Positions 1-5,680 of a stretch of DNA of 6,386 nt are shown here, piece after piece (within the stretch, counting starts at the first letter, position 1; every line of letters starts with the position of its first letter). Under the pieces are notes generated by a model, which saw only the letters and a list, made by a program, of their open reading frames with translations, was not told the DNA's origin and ran no database searches. Position numbers and translations under genes: made by a program. The DNA is from Bacillota bacterium (GTDB lineage Bacteria > Bacillota_C > Negativicutes > JAEYSJ01). The stretch lies in assembly GCA_023434855.1 (NCBI GenBank), contig JAEYSJ010000283.1, forward strand, positions 1 through 6,386. The letters run 5' to 3'.

Positions 1-829
1 ACCGTTTATAACTGTCGGTAATGGAATCCAGCAGGCATTCATTAAATATTGAGGATCCGGTGATAACCTGGCGGGCAATGAGGTCAACGTTGGTTTCATG
101 GGGAGTAAGCAGGTGAACTTTTAACAAGTCCTTTTTCTCGCCGCGGTTTACAGCCAGAATGCGGTGGGATGGCATGCGTTTTACCGGCTCCCGGTATTCC
201 CTATAGGTAAGCGCTTCCTTGGCTTCGTTTTCGGAAACTGCCAGTTCGGTGGCAATTTCTGCATTTTGCCACAGCTGTTTACGCAGGGCGGCGCGGATAT
301 CGGCGCGTTCGGCAACTACTTCTGCTACGATATCCAAGGCACCGGCCAGGGCTTCCTCCGGGGTATTGATTTCTTTCTCCGCATCCAGGAAACCGGCGGC
401 TATTTCCAGGGGTTTTCCGCTGGTAAGCTGTTGAGCCAGGATCGTCTCAGACAAGGGTTCAAGTCCTTTTTCCCGGGCTATCTGAGCACGGGTGCGTTTT
501 TTGGGACGGTAGGGCAGGTATAGATCTTCCAGATCCTGCAGTTTCGTAGTGGCGGTAATGGCTTCTGACAACTCGGGAGTCAGTTTTCCTTGTGCTTCAA
601 TACTGGCGAGGATTTCCTCCTGGCGTTTAACAAGATTGCGCAAGTATACCAAACGTTCCTGGATTGTGCGAATTTGTTCTTCATCAAGCTCGCCAGTCGC
701 TTCTTTCCGGTATCTGGCGATAAAAGGGATGGTGTTGCCTTCATCAAAAAGCTGTATAGTTGCTTCTGCCTGCCGGGGCCTGACATTCAGTTCCCTGGCA
801 ATTAATACCGGAATATCATTAAGTAACAT
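1..829 (-). CDS. tex: Tex, S1-type RNA-binding transcription accessory protein (N-terminal part)
   Basis: Partial gene: the first 276 codons are here and the C-terminus lies beyond the left edge. The translation (MLLNDIPVLIARELNVRP...) carries Tex hallmarks: TIPFIARYRKEATGELDEEQ at about residues 33-52, LEDLYLPYRPKKRTRAQIA at about 100-118 and PSHRILAVNRGEK at about 220-232. Tex proteins are usually a little over 700 residues, with an N-terminal helical domain, a YqgF/RNase H-like fold, helix-hairpin-helix motifs and a C-terminal S1 domain. Only the first domain and the start of the YqgF-like part can be seen, so the S1 domain is assumed. Family role: a cytoplasmic nucleic-acid-binding protein acting with the transcription machinery. 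The ATG at 829 is the first in frame with the conserved start. Its ribosome site is weak (GGTGA), and it has its own extended -10 promoter. No frameshift is visible in the segment. Confidence 0.93.
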   Translation of the reverse strand, partial: MLLNDIPVLIARELNVRPRQAEATIQLFDEGNTIPFIARYRKEATGELDEEQIRTIQERLVYLRNLVKRQEEILASIEAQGKLTPELSEAITATTKLQDLEDLYLPYRPKKRTRAQIAREKGLEPLSETILAQQLTSGKPLEIAAGFLDAEKEINTPEEALAGALDIVAEVVAERADIRAALRKQLWQNAEIATELAVSENEAKEALTYREYREPVKRMPSHRILAVNRGEKKDLLKVHLLTPHETNVDLIARQVITGSSIFNECLLDSITDSYKR

Positions 830-869
830 AGATTCACCAACTTTGTATTTTTGTAATAATCATTTAATT

Positions 870-878
870 ATTATACCA
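870..878 (-). promoter_or_regulatory. Extended -10 promoter for tex
   Basis: On the minus strand the bases read TGGTATAAT, a perfect extended -10 element (TGnTATAAT). Seventeen bases upstream there is no good -35 (CCAATT at 898-893), as is common for extended -10 promoters. It lies about 40 bases before the tex ATG and downstream of the HD-GYP terminator, so tex is probably transcribed independently. Confidence 0.6.
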
Positions 879-881
879 CAA

Positions 882-903
882 ATCAGCCACATAATTGGCT
901 GAT
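882..903. repeat. Inverted repeat over the tex -35 region
   Basis: ATCAGCC (882-888) and GGCTGAT (897-903) form a perfect 7-bp inverted repeat with an 8-base loop. It covers the -35 position of the tex promoter. It has no T-tract on either side, so it may be an operator rather than a terminator. This assignment is inference. Confidence 0.35.
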
Positions 904-910
904 ATTACAT

Positions 911-939
911 AAGAAAAAGAATAGCATTCCGCTATTCTT
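911..939 (-). terminator. Intrinsic terminator of the HD-GYP gene
   Basis: Read on the minus strand, AAGAATAGC (939-931 reversed) pairs with GCTATTCTT across a 5-base loop, a perfect 9-bp stem, followed by TTTCTT. The stem includes the HD-GYP stop codon (932-934) and its last two codons, so the gene ends inside its own terminator. It separates this gene from tex. Confidence 0.75.
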
Positions 940-1951
940 CGACTTCAACAATTATCATGTTGGGCTTGTAAACCAAGTTTATATCGGTATGGCCGGAATC
1001 TGAAACAATTCTCACCACCGGTCGTAAGGGAAAATGCGGTCTGTTTTTAACTACATAACCAGTTTGTCCATTATTTAAACGCACAAGTGAACCAACAGGA
1101 TAAATAGCGATGGTGTTAAAAAATGCACGGAGCAGGTTAACGTCAAACAGGGTATTGCCTGAGCCCATCATCTTTTCGACGACTTCTTCCCGGTTTATGC
1201 GCTGCTGGGTGGCATCTGTCATAGTAATATCAAAATAGTTAGCCAGGGCAACTATCCGGGAAAGAGGATGGATGCTTGCATTAGACAGGCCGAAGGGGTA
1301 GCCTGTACCATTATAGGCTTCATGGTGCTCAGCTGCAATACGGGAAATAATCGGATGCTGCTGGCTTTTTAGCAGTAGATCCCGTCCGTATAATGTATGC
1401 ATGTTAGGGCTGTTTATCGGTTTACCGTCAATCAGCGGGATAATTGACTTGCCCAGATCGTGCAGCAAGGCACCCATTGCCAGGTGCTGCAGCATCGAAT
1501 GGGGTAATCTGAGATATAGTCCGACAATTACCGATAGCAGGCAGACATTAACCGCATGGTTGATTTCATCAGTGCCAGGCTGCCGGACCTGGACATTCAT
1601 AATGTTCGGTAACTGTACTGTCAATTCATCTATGGTTTGATCAGTTGCCTTTGCTATTCCACGGAAACGTATGGTACGTAAATCCGGATTAAGTATTTCT
1701 TCCAGTTTCATGGTGTATAACGCGCGAAACGATTGTGTCAGTTCTGCACGCAGTTGAGACGTAATGGCAGGAACCTGGTTAACAGGTTTGGATTTAGAAT
1801 CATACACAGTAATTAGGCGAATCCCCATTTTCTTTAAGCGTCCAATATAGGTTTCAGTTAGTGTAATTCCTTCTTCTAAAAGCAAATTGCCATTATCATC
1901 AAGTAAGTCACGCGAAAGTATCATACCGGGTTTCGCATTATTAATATGCAT
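932..1951 (-). CDS. HD-GYP domain protein, putative cyclic-di-GMP phosphodiesterase with altered active site
   Basis: 339 aa, complete. Residues 1-55 form a short N-terminal module (KPGMILSRDLLDDNGNLLLEEG) common in Firmicute HD-GYP proteins. The HD-GYP domain spans about 125-280: H132, ALLHDLGK (H164, D165, K168), H185 in HTLYGRDLL, HHE at 209-211 and GTGYP at 215-219. A C-terminal piece (about 284-339, YPVGSLVRLNNG) is also typical of this group. No membrane segment or receiver domain is seen, so it is predicted cytoplasmic. The family hydrolyses cyclic-di-GMP. Two usually conserved Asp are Asn here: N214 in HHEAYNGTGYP and N238 in ALANYFD, the latter at the usual last metal ligand, so activity is uncertain. 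The ATG follows a strong AAGGAGG (1963-1957). It is divergent from the diguanylate cyclase, which suggests a matched pair. Confidence 0.92.
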   Translation of the reverse strand: MHINNAKPGMILSRDLLDDNGNLLLEEGITLTETYIGRLKKMGIRLITVYDSKSKPVNQVPAITSQLRAELTQSFRALYTMKLEEILNPDLRTIRFRGIAKATDQTIDELTVQLPNIMNVQVRQPGTDEINHAVNVCLLSVIVGLYLRLPHSMLQHLAMGALLHDLGKSIIPLIDGKPINSPNMHTLYGRDLLLKSQQHPIISRIAAEHHEAYNGTGYPFGLSNASIHPLSRIVALANYFDITMTDATQQRINREEVVEKMMGSGNTLFDVNLLRAFFNTIAIYPVGSLVRLNNGQTGYVVKNRPHFPLRPVVRIVSDSGHTDINLVYKPNMIIVEVEE

Positions 1952-1983
1952 AAATTCCTCCTTGCAGACAAATTCTACGTTAA

Positions 1984-1989
1984 TTATAC
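1984..1989 (-). promoter_or_regulatory. Probable -10 box for the HD-GYP gene
   Basis: A perfect TATAAT on the minus strand lies 33 bases before the ATG, leaving room for a leader with AAGGAGG. No convincing -35 is found 16-18 bases upstream (the stretch is A/T only), so the promoter may need an activator. The palindrome cluster at 2017-2069 sits just upstream of it. Confidence 0.45.
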
Positions 1990-2016
1990 AATAAATGCCA
2001 CAATAAAAATATGCCC

Positions 2017-2069
2017 TTGAGTCCTATTTTTTTTATTTTCTAGGACTTAAGTCCCGATATATTGGGACA
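2017..2069. promoter_or_regulatory. Cluster of GGAC/GTCC palindromes, possible operator
   Basis: Four half-sites occur in 53 bases. CTTGAGTCCTA (2017-2027) and TAGGACTTAAG (2042-2052) form an 11-bp inverted repeat with one G-T pair around a T-rich loop. GGACTTAAGTCC (2044-2055) is itself a perfect 12-bp palindrome. GTCCC (2052-2056) and GGGAC (2065-2069) form another inverted repeat. The half-sites starting at 2022, 2044 and 2066 are each 22 bases apart, about two helical turns. The cluster lies in the shared region between the divergent HD-GYP and GGDEF genes, close to the HD-GYP -10, so a dimeric regulator bound to one or both promoters is plausible. No specific regulator is identified. Confidence 0.5.
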
Positions 2070-2190
2070 AACAGGCGTTACTGGCCAAAAGTGGTCATGA
2101 AAAACGAAAAAATTAAGTTGTTAGCACATTGACGGGATGGGTAAGCTAATTTCTTTGACGCCGATGGCACTTGTCTTAATTGCAAATTTT

Positions 2191-2221
2191 TTGCACCAAT
2201 GTAAACTAGCTCGCATATTAT
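2191..2221 (+). promoter_or_regulatory. Possible promoter of the diguanylate cyclase gene
   Basis: TTGCAC (2191-2196) precedes CATATT (2214-2219, 17-base spacing) or TATTAT (2216-2221, 19-base spacing). The -35 overlaps a small palindrome, GCAAA-TTT-TTTGC (2182-2194). An alternative is TTGACG (2155-2160) with TAATTG (2177-2182). None is strong, so the start of transcription is unresolved. No cyclic-di-GMP riboswitch pattern was seen in the leader. Confidence 0.3.
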
Positions 2222-2257
2222 GTAATAAATTATTAGTACGCGGTAGGGGGGAATCCC

Positions 2258-4651
2258 ATGTCTCCGCTGTTGAATGTGGTTCATGCCAGAATCAGACTGG
2301 CAGTATTGGCAGCAGGTTTACTTGGTACTTTATGTTTTTTGGCTTGGAAACAGGATGTATTTTACACCGTGTATCCTGAGAATGTTTTTGTGCTTGTACA
2401 CACTATAATGGAATTTACGGGGATTGTTGTGGGCATATCCGTCTTTTTGGTCGTTTGGTATAGCTGGCCGCAAACTCATAATAGCCGGGACCTGCTAATT
2501 GGTGCAGTATTTTTGGCGGTAGGAATAATAGATCTGGCACACACATTATCTTATAAAGGAATGCCTGATTTTTTCACCGGCAATGATGAGAATACGGCGG
2601 CAGTTTTCTGGATTGCAGGACGGCTGCTAATGTCGGCAGGATTGCTGGCCGCCGCATTTATAAAACGGCGGATTAAGTACAGCTGGGCCCGGCGGGGAAA
2701 TATCACCCTTATAATGTTTGCTGCAGCATTGATTTTTGTCATAACAGTGCTTTCTTATCCTGACGCTGTGCCGCGTATGTTTAGGGCTGATAGCGGCCAA
2801 ACCAATTTAAAAATCGGTCTGGAGCATTTAGTTATCATTATGAATGGTGTGGCAATAATTCTTTATGGACAGCGTAATCCTTCCCAGCGTCATGTGTTTT
2901 TCTTACGGACGGCATTGGTATTTAATATGGTAAGTGAACTGGCCTTCATGCGGTACAGCAATGTTTATGACAGTTACAATCTGCTGGGCCATCTCTATAA
3001 AATAGGGGGCTATTATTTTATCTTGCGCGCATTGCTGGAAACATCCATTTTGCACCCTTATATTCGTGTTTCCAGGCTGGCTAGTGCGTTGCGGGGTTTA
3101 GCGGTACGTAACATTAAATTATATAAAGAGACCAGAGCAAGCCATCATTTATTAAAACAAACCTTTATTCAATTAGGCGCAACAATTGCATCAAAGCATA
3201 ATCAGGAACAGATGCTGCAGCAGGTTGTGCAATCGACGGCAGTGGTATTTCAGTCGGAGCATGCATATCTGGCGTTGGCAGAAGGCAATTTACCACTACT
3301 GAAAGTAGTTGCTTATGTTAGTAGTTTCAAGCCGCCGGAGAAGCTGCAGCCTGACAATTGTTTTATGGGAGCGGTATTTAAAAAAGGCCGGACTATGGTT
3401 GTTGACAATATTGAAGAGTCCCCTGATCGGGTAGTATGTGCTTTTTATGAAGCCGGGCTTCGTTCTATGGTAGGCGCCCCCATTCGTCACAATGGGGACG
3501 TTATTGGCGTTTTAGCCATATTCTCAAAACGGCAGGCCGGGTTTTCAACCGATGACGCCGCTTTTCTAACCGTTTTTGCCCGTCACGCCGGTGAAGCTAT
3601 AAAAAATGTCAAACTTTACGAAAACACAGTTCAAAGTTTTAATGAACTTAAACTTTTATATGACTTTGTTAAAGATATTGCCAACCAGGTATCGCCTGCC
3701 GGACTGCTGAAGCAGGTTACAGATAAGCTGCATGATCTGTTTTATGCCGACAGCACGCTGGCTTTAATTATGCACCAGCGCGACGACGGAGTGCATGCCG
3801 AAACGGTATGGAACGAAAACTTTTCCGGCAAGGAAGCGGCATACCTGGAGAGGGTATTTTCAGACAACAAGGTAACATGGCCCTGGGCCTGTCTGGGTAA
3901 TATGGAAAAACCGGAACTAATTGGGCAGCGAGGCTTGATCACTTTATCTATCCTGACACAGAAGCGGTTGAGCGTCTTGCCTTTGTTGACAGGCAGCACT
4001 TTGCAGGGGCTTATCATTATTGGCTGGAACAACCCTAAAATGGAAATACCGTCAGGACTGGAAATGATGCTGGGTACAATAGCCGGACAAACAGCAATCG
4101 GCCTGGAACGGGCCTGTTTATACGAAAATGTGCAAACCCTTGCTTTGACAGACGGCTTGACCAAACTGCCTAACCGCCGTCAGTTCGACGCTTCGCTGGC
4201 ACGGGAATTCAGCCGTTCGGTAACATACGGTCGTCCTGTCAGCCTGGTAATGCTGGACATCGATTTCTTCAAAAGAGTAAATGATACCTGGGGACATCTG
4301 GCCGGGGATTGTATATTGCAGCAAATGGGCGGTTTAATAAAGAAGGTGTTTCGCAATACCGACTTTCCCGCCCGGTACGGCGGCGAGGAGTTTGCTGTCA
4401 TTTTGCCGGAAACAGATGACAGGCTGGCAGCACAATTGGCGGAAGACTTCCGGCAGAAGTTGGAAGCGCAGCAATTTAAGGTAGATAATAAAAGCATTTC
4501 TGTTACCGTAAGCCTGGGGATCGCAGTATATGACGGTACATGCACATCAAGCATTAACAGTCAAACCCGGCTGGTAGAGGCTGCCGACCAGGCATTGTAT
4601 CAGGCAAAACAGCGAGGCCGGAACAGAGTGGTCGTATGGGAGCAAGAATAA
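2258..4651 (+). CDS. Membrane diguanylate cyclase, MASE3-GAF-GAF-GGDEF
   Basis: 797 aa, complete. Residues about 13-265 are a multi-pass MASE3-like sensor, with hydrophobic segments near 13-30, 43-68, 77-95, 115-135, 149-166, 188-203, 213-230 and 245-260, including the family-like DLAHTLSYKGMP (92-103). Two GAF-like domains follow at about 305-450 and 465-620; the first is clearer (VGAPIRHNGDVIGVLAIFS). The GGDEF domain (about 625-795) has LTDGLTKLPNRR, the metal-binding LDID (666-669), NDTWGH and an intact GGEEF active site (708-712). RNTD (699-702), five residues before it, fits the RxxD inhibitory site. It should make cyclic-di-GMP from two GTP at the inner face of the membrane, with product feedback. 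What the MASE3 and GAF domains sense is unknown. The ATG follows a GGGGGG ribosome site (2246-2251). Confidence 0.95.
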   Translation: MSPLLNVVHARIRLAVLAAGLLGTLCFLAWKQDVFYTVYPENVFVLVHTIMEFTGIVVGISVFLVVWYSWPQTHNSRDLLIGAVFLAVGIIDLAHTLSYKGMPDFFTGNDENTAAVFWIAGRLLMSAGLLAAAFIKRRIKYSWARRGNITLIMFAAALIFVITVLSYPDAVPRMFRADSGQTNLKIGLEHLVIIMNGVAIILYGQRNPSQRHVFFLRTALVFNMVSELAFMRYSNVYDSYNLLGHLYKIGGYYFILRALLETSILHPYIRVSRLASALRGLAVRNIKLYKETRASHHLLKQTFIQLGATIASKHNQEQMLQQVVQSTAVVFQSEHAYLALAEGNLPLLKVVAYVSSFKPPEKLQPDNCFMGAVFKKGRTMVVDNIEESPDRVVCAFYEAGLRSMVGAPIRHNGDVIGVLAIFSKRQAGFSTDDAAFLTVFARHAGEAIKNVKLYENTVQSFNELKLLYDFVKDIANQVSPAGLLKQVTDKLHDLFYADSTLALIMHQRDDGVHAETVWNENFSGKEAAYLERVFSDNKVTWPWACLGNMEKPELIGQRGLITLSILTQKRLSVLPLLTGSTLQGLIIIGWNNPKMEIPSGLEMMLGTIAGQTAIGLERACLYENVQTLALTDGLTKLPNRRQFDASLAREFSRSVTYGRPVSLVMLDIDFFKRVNDTWGHLAGDCILQQMGGLIKKVFRNTDFPARYGGEEFAVILPETDDRLAAQLAEDFRQKLEAQQFKVDNKSISVTVSLGIAVYDGTCTSSINSQTRLVEAADQALYQAKQRGRNRVVVWEQE

Positions 4652-4672
4652 GTAAACCGAGCGTTAGCTAAA

Positions 4673-4692
4673 GGAGCAGGCCTGCCTGCTCC
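4673..4692 (+). terminator. GC-rich hairpin after the diguanylate cyclase gene
   Basis: GGAGCAGG and CCTGCTCC form a perfect 8-bp stem around a CCTG loop, 21 bases after the stop codon. No T-tract follows (CTGCATACAC), so it may be a weak or factor-assisted terminator or a 3'-end stabiliser. Some read-through into the coat genes is possible. Confidence 0.45.
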
Positions 4693-4743
4693 CTGCATAC
4701 ACTTGGAAATGTCGTGCTTTCAATTACATTTTGTAAGAATTTA

Positions 4744-4749
4744 TATAAT
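4744..4749 (+). promoter_or_regulatory. Possible -10 box for the coat gene pair
   Basis: A perfect TATAAT lies about 75 bases before the first coat-type ORF, without a recognisable TTGACA at 16-18 bases upstream. Coat genes are normally read by mother-cell sigma E or sigma K, and I could not find a matched -35/-10 pair for either, so this is a weak call. Confidence 0.25.
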
Positions 4750-4823
4750 GCCTGTGATTGCTTGAATATTAGCCGGTAATATGGTACATGCTAGTTTCGT
4801 TAGCGAAGAAAGGGGGGATAAGC

Positions 4824-5021
4824 ATGTTGTCATCAAAAGAATTGTTGCATCTGGAAGACTTCTTAGGCATGGAGCAAAGCTGTGTTAGGACACTTAACCA
4901 TTTGGCCGGTGTCTGCCAGGACAGTCAGACTAAACAGCTTCTCCAACAAATGGCGCAAAAAAATCAGCAGCATTACCAGACAATAAGCAAACATTTGAAT
5001 GCAGGGCAGGCTTTGCAGTAA
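4824..5021 (+). CDS. Small helical protein, putative spore coat-associated
   Basis: 65 aa. An earlier in-frame ATG at 4788 exists, but the ATG at 4824 follows the strong ribosome site AGGGGGG (4811-4817), so I prefer it. The protein is almost entirely helical and Gln-rich (QQMAQKNQQHYQ), with one Cys (CVRTLNHLAGVCQD holds two). It looks like half of a ferritin-like helical hairpin, as in small partners of CotF proteins in anaerobic spore formers. No catalytic motif is visible. It ends 21 bases before the CotF-family gene, so they are likely co-transcribed. Assignment to the coat rests mainly on this neighbour and on resemblance; no spore-specific motif was found. Confidence 0.8.
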   Translation: MLSSKELLHLEDFLGMEQSCVRTLNHLAGVCQDSQTKQLLQQMAQKNQQHYQTISKHLNAGQALQ

Positions 5022-5042
5022 TAACACAAGGGGTGAATAATA

Positions 5043-5381
5043 GTGGCACAAACAAACCAACAGATTCCCAGAACGGGACAATCGGCACAAAGCAGTCCTA
5101 GCGGCCAGGGATCTCAGTTCTCGGACCGGGATGTTTTACAGGTATGTTTAAATGAAAGCAAACATTTTGCTGATTCACTGAATACTTATATCCTTGAAGC
5201 TTCCAGCGAGCAGTTGCGCCGGGATTACATGACGGTAATGGGTGATGTTTATAGTCAGCAAAAACAGCTTTTCGATTTAATGCAGCAAAAAGGTTACTAT
5301 AATGTTAAAAATGCCAGCGCTCAGGAAATCAGCCAAGTTGCCAGTAAATTTAGCAGCCAATCTCAACAAGGTCTTCAATAA
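5043..5381 (+). CDS. CotF-family spore coat protein
   Basis: 112 aa with a GTG start, preceded by AAGGGGTG (5028-5035). Residues 1-25 are a polar Gln/Ser/Gly-rich leader. From about 26 comes a Coat_F (CotF) domain: SDRDVLQVCLNESKHFADSL, then EASSEQLRRDYMTVMGDVY, then QKQLFDLMQQKGYYNV, the usual helical bundle ending in a GYY/GWY-type motif. The tail is Ser/Gln-rich. CotF-type proteins are structural components of the endospore coat or its underlying layers, made in the mother cell. B. subtilis CotF is somewhat longer and is cleaved; this one is a compact single domain. It is the second gene of a two-gene unit closed by a strong terminator. Confidence 0.88.
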   Translation: MAQTNQQIPRTGQSAQSSPSGQGSQFSDRDVLQVCLNESKHFADSLNTYILEASSEQLRRDYMTVMGDVYSQQKQLFDLMQQKGYYNVKNASAQEISQVASKFSSQSQQGLQ

Positions 5382-5393
5382 GAATTTAACATA

Positions 5394-5434
5394 CTAAAAA
5401 CCCTGCGGAGCTTTTGAATCCGCAGGGTTTTTAG
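5394..5434. terminator. Strong bidirectional intrinsic terminator
   Basis: CTAAAAACCCTGCGGA (5394-5409) pairs perfectly over 16 bp with TCCGCAGGGTTTTTAG (5419-5434) around a 9-base loop. It has a T5 tract in both directions. It closes the coat operon 13 bases after its stop codon. The equally good reverse orientation suggests a convergent gene on the minus strand, whose apparent stop codon (5431-5433) falls within the stem. Confidence 0.93.
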
Positions 5435-5599
5435 CTGTTGCAGAATTTGTCGGTAAGTGCAGCCAGCCGATTAACAGCAGTCAGGGAAAAAGTAACAATT
5501 CCCCAGACTGTGCTTTCTGTAAATCTTACATGGTTTTTACTGTATTTTTCTTCGTAATAATAATTAATGGAAAAATATTTTAGCGGTTTTTCTTGACAT
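5431..5599 (-). pseudogene. Possible small minus-strand gene with a one-base frameshift
   Basis: A minus-strand frame is open from a TAG near 5652 to TAA at 5433-5431, but it has no ATG, GTG or TTG. Its translation looks protein-like: PLKYFSINYYYEEKY..., then STVWGIVTFSLTAVNRLAAL, ending TDKFCNS. An ATG at 5599 lies in the neighbouring frame. Removing one base from the A5 run (T5 on the plus strand, 5587-5591) would join them into a 55-residue protein starting MSRKPLKYFSINYYY. The stop codon merges with the bidirectional terminator, which supports a real convergent gene. Against it: no ribosome site is visible and the start overlaps the perR -35. I do not recognise the family. It may be a recent pseudogene, a sequencing error, a slippage site or a chance open frame. 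Confidence 0.4.
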
Positions 5600-5621
5600 T
5601 TCGTAGTAAGGTGTGTAAAAT
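5593..5621 (+). promoter_or_regulatory. Sigma-A promoter of perR
   Basis: TTGACA (5593-5598), a 17-base spacer and TAAAAT (5616-5621): a near-consensus vegetative promoter. Transcription should start near 5628, giving a leader of about 50 bases that contains the PerR-type box. Confidence 0.82.
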
Positions 5622-5633
5622 GAAAACCGTAAC

Positions 5634-5648
5634 GAATAATTATTATCC
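5634..5648. promoter_or_regulatory. Fur/PerR-type box over the perR start of transcription
   Basis: GAATAATTATTATCC is a 7-1-7 inverted repeat with the core ATAATnATTAT shared by Fur and PerR boxes. It lies just downstream of the -10, where binding would block transcription, so it fits autoregulation by the adjacent Fur-family gene. A weaker match, TAATAATAATTAATG (5555-5569), lies upstream of the -35. Confidence 0.55.
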
Positions 5649-5680
5649 GGAACTATTATTTTTAAAGTAGGTGTATTGTA

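Noticed and set aside
164..523. Plus-strand open frame of 119 codons
   Set aside because: It lies opposite the clearly conserved tex frame on the minus strand and resembles no family.
2100..2257. Possible cyclic-di-GMP riboswitch upstream of the cyclase
   Set aside because: I searched for the GEMM conserved core and tetraloop pattern by eye and found none.
3742..4554. Minus-strand open frames of 124-140 codons
   Set aside because: They are antisense to the GAF and GGDEF domains, whose motifs are intact; no ribosome sites or recognisable domains.
4695..4702. CATACACT as a sigma E -10 element for the coat genes
   Set aside because: The -10 match is good, but the matching upstream region is the GC-rich hairpin with no ATA-type -35, and it is 120 bases from the gene.
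4788..4823. Earlier ATG start for the 65-residue coat-type gene
   Set aside because: The strong AGGGGGG site lies between the two ATGs and serves the one at 4824; the 12 extra codons would encode that ribosome site.
5478..5510. Hairpin CAGTC-GGGAA / TTCCC-GACTG as a possible small RNA or terminator
   Set aside because: No promoter or clear T-tract; it lies inside the protein-like minus-strand frame, so it may be a chance structure in coding sequence.
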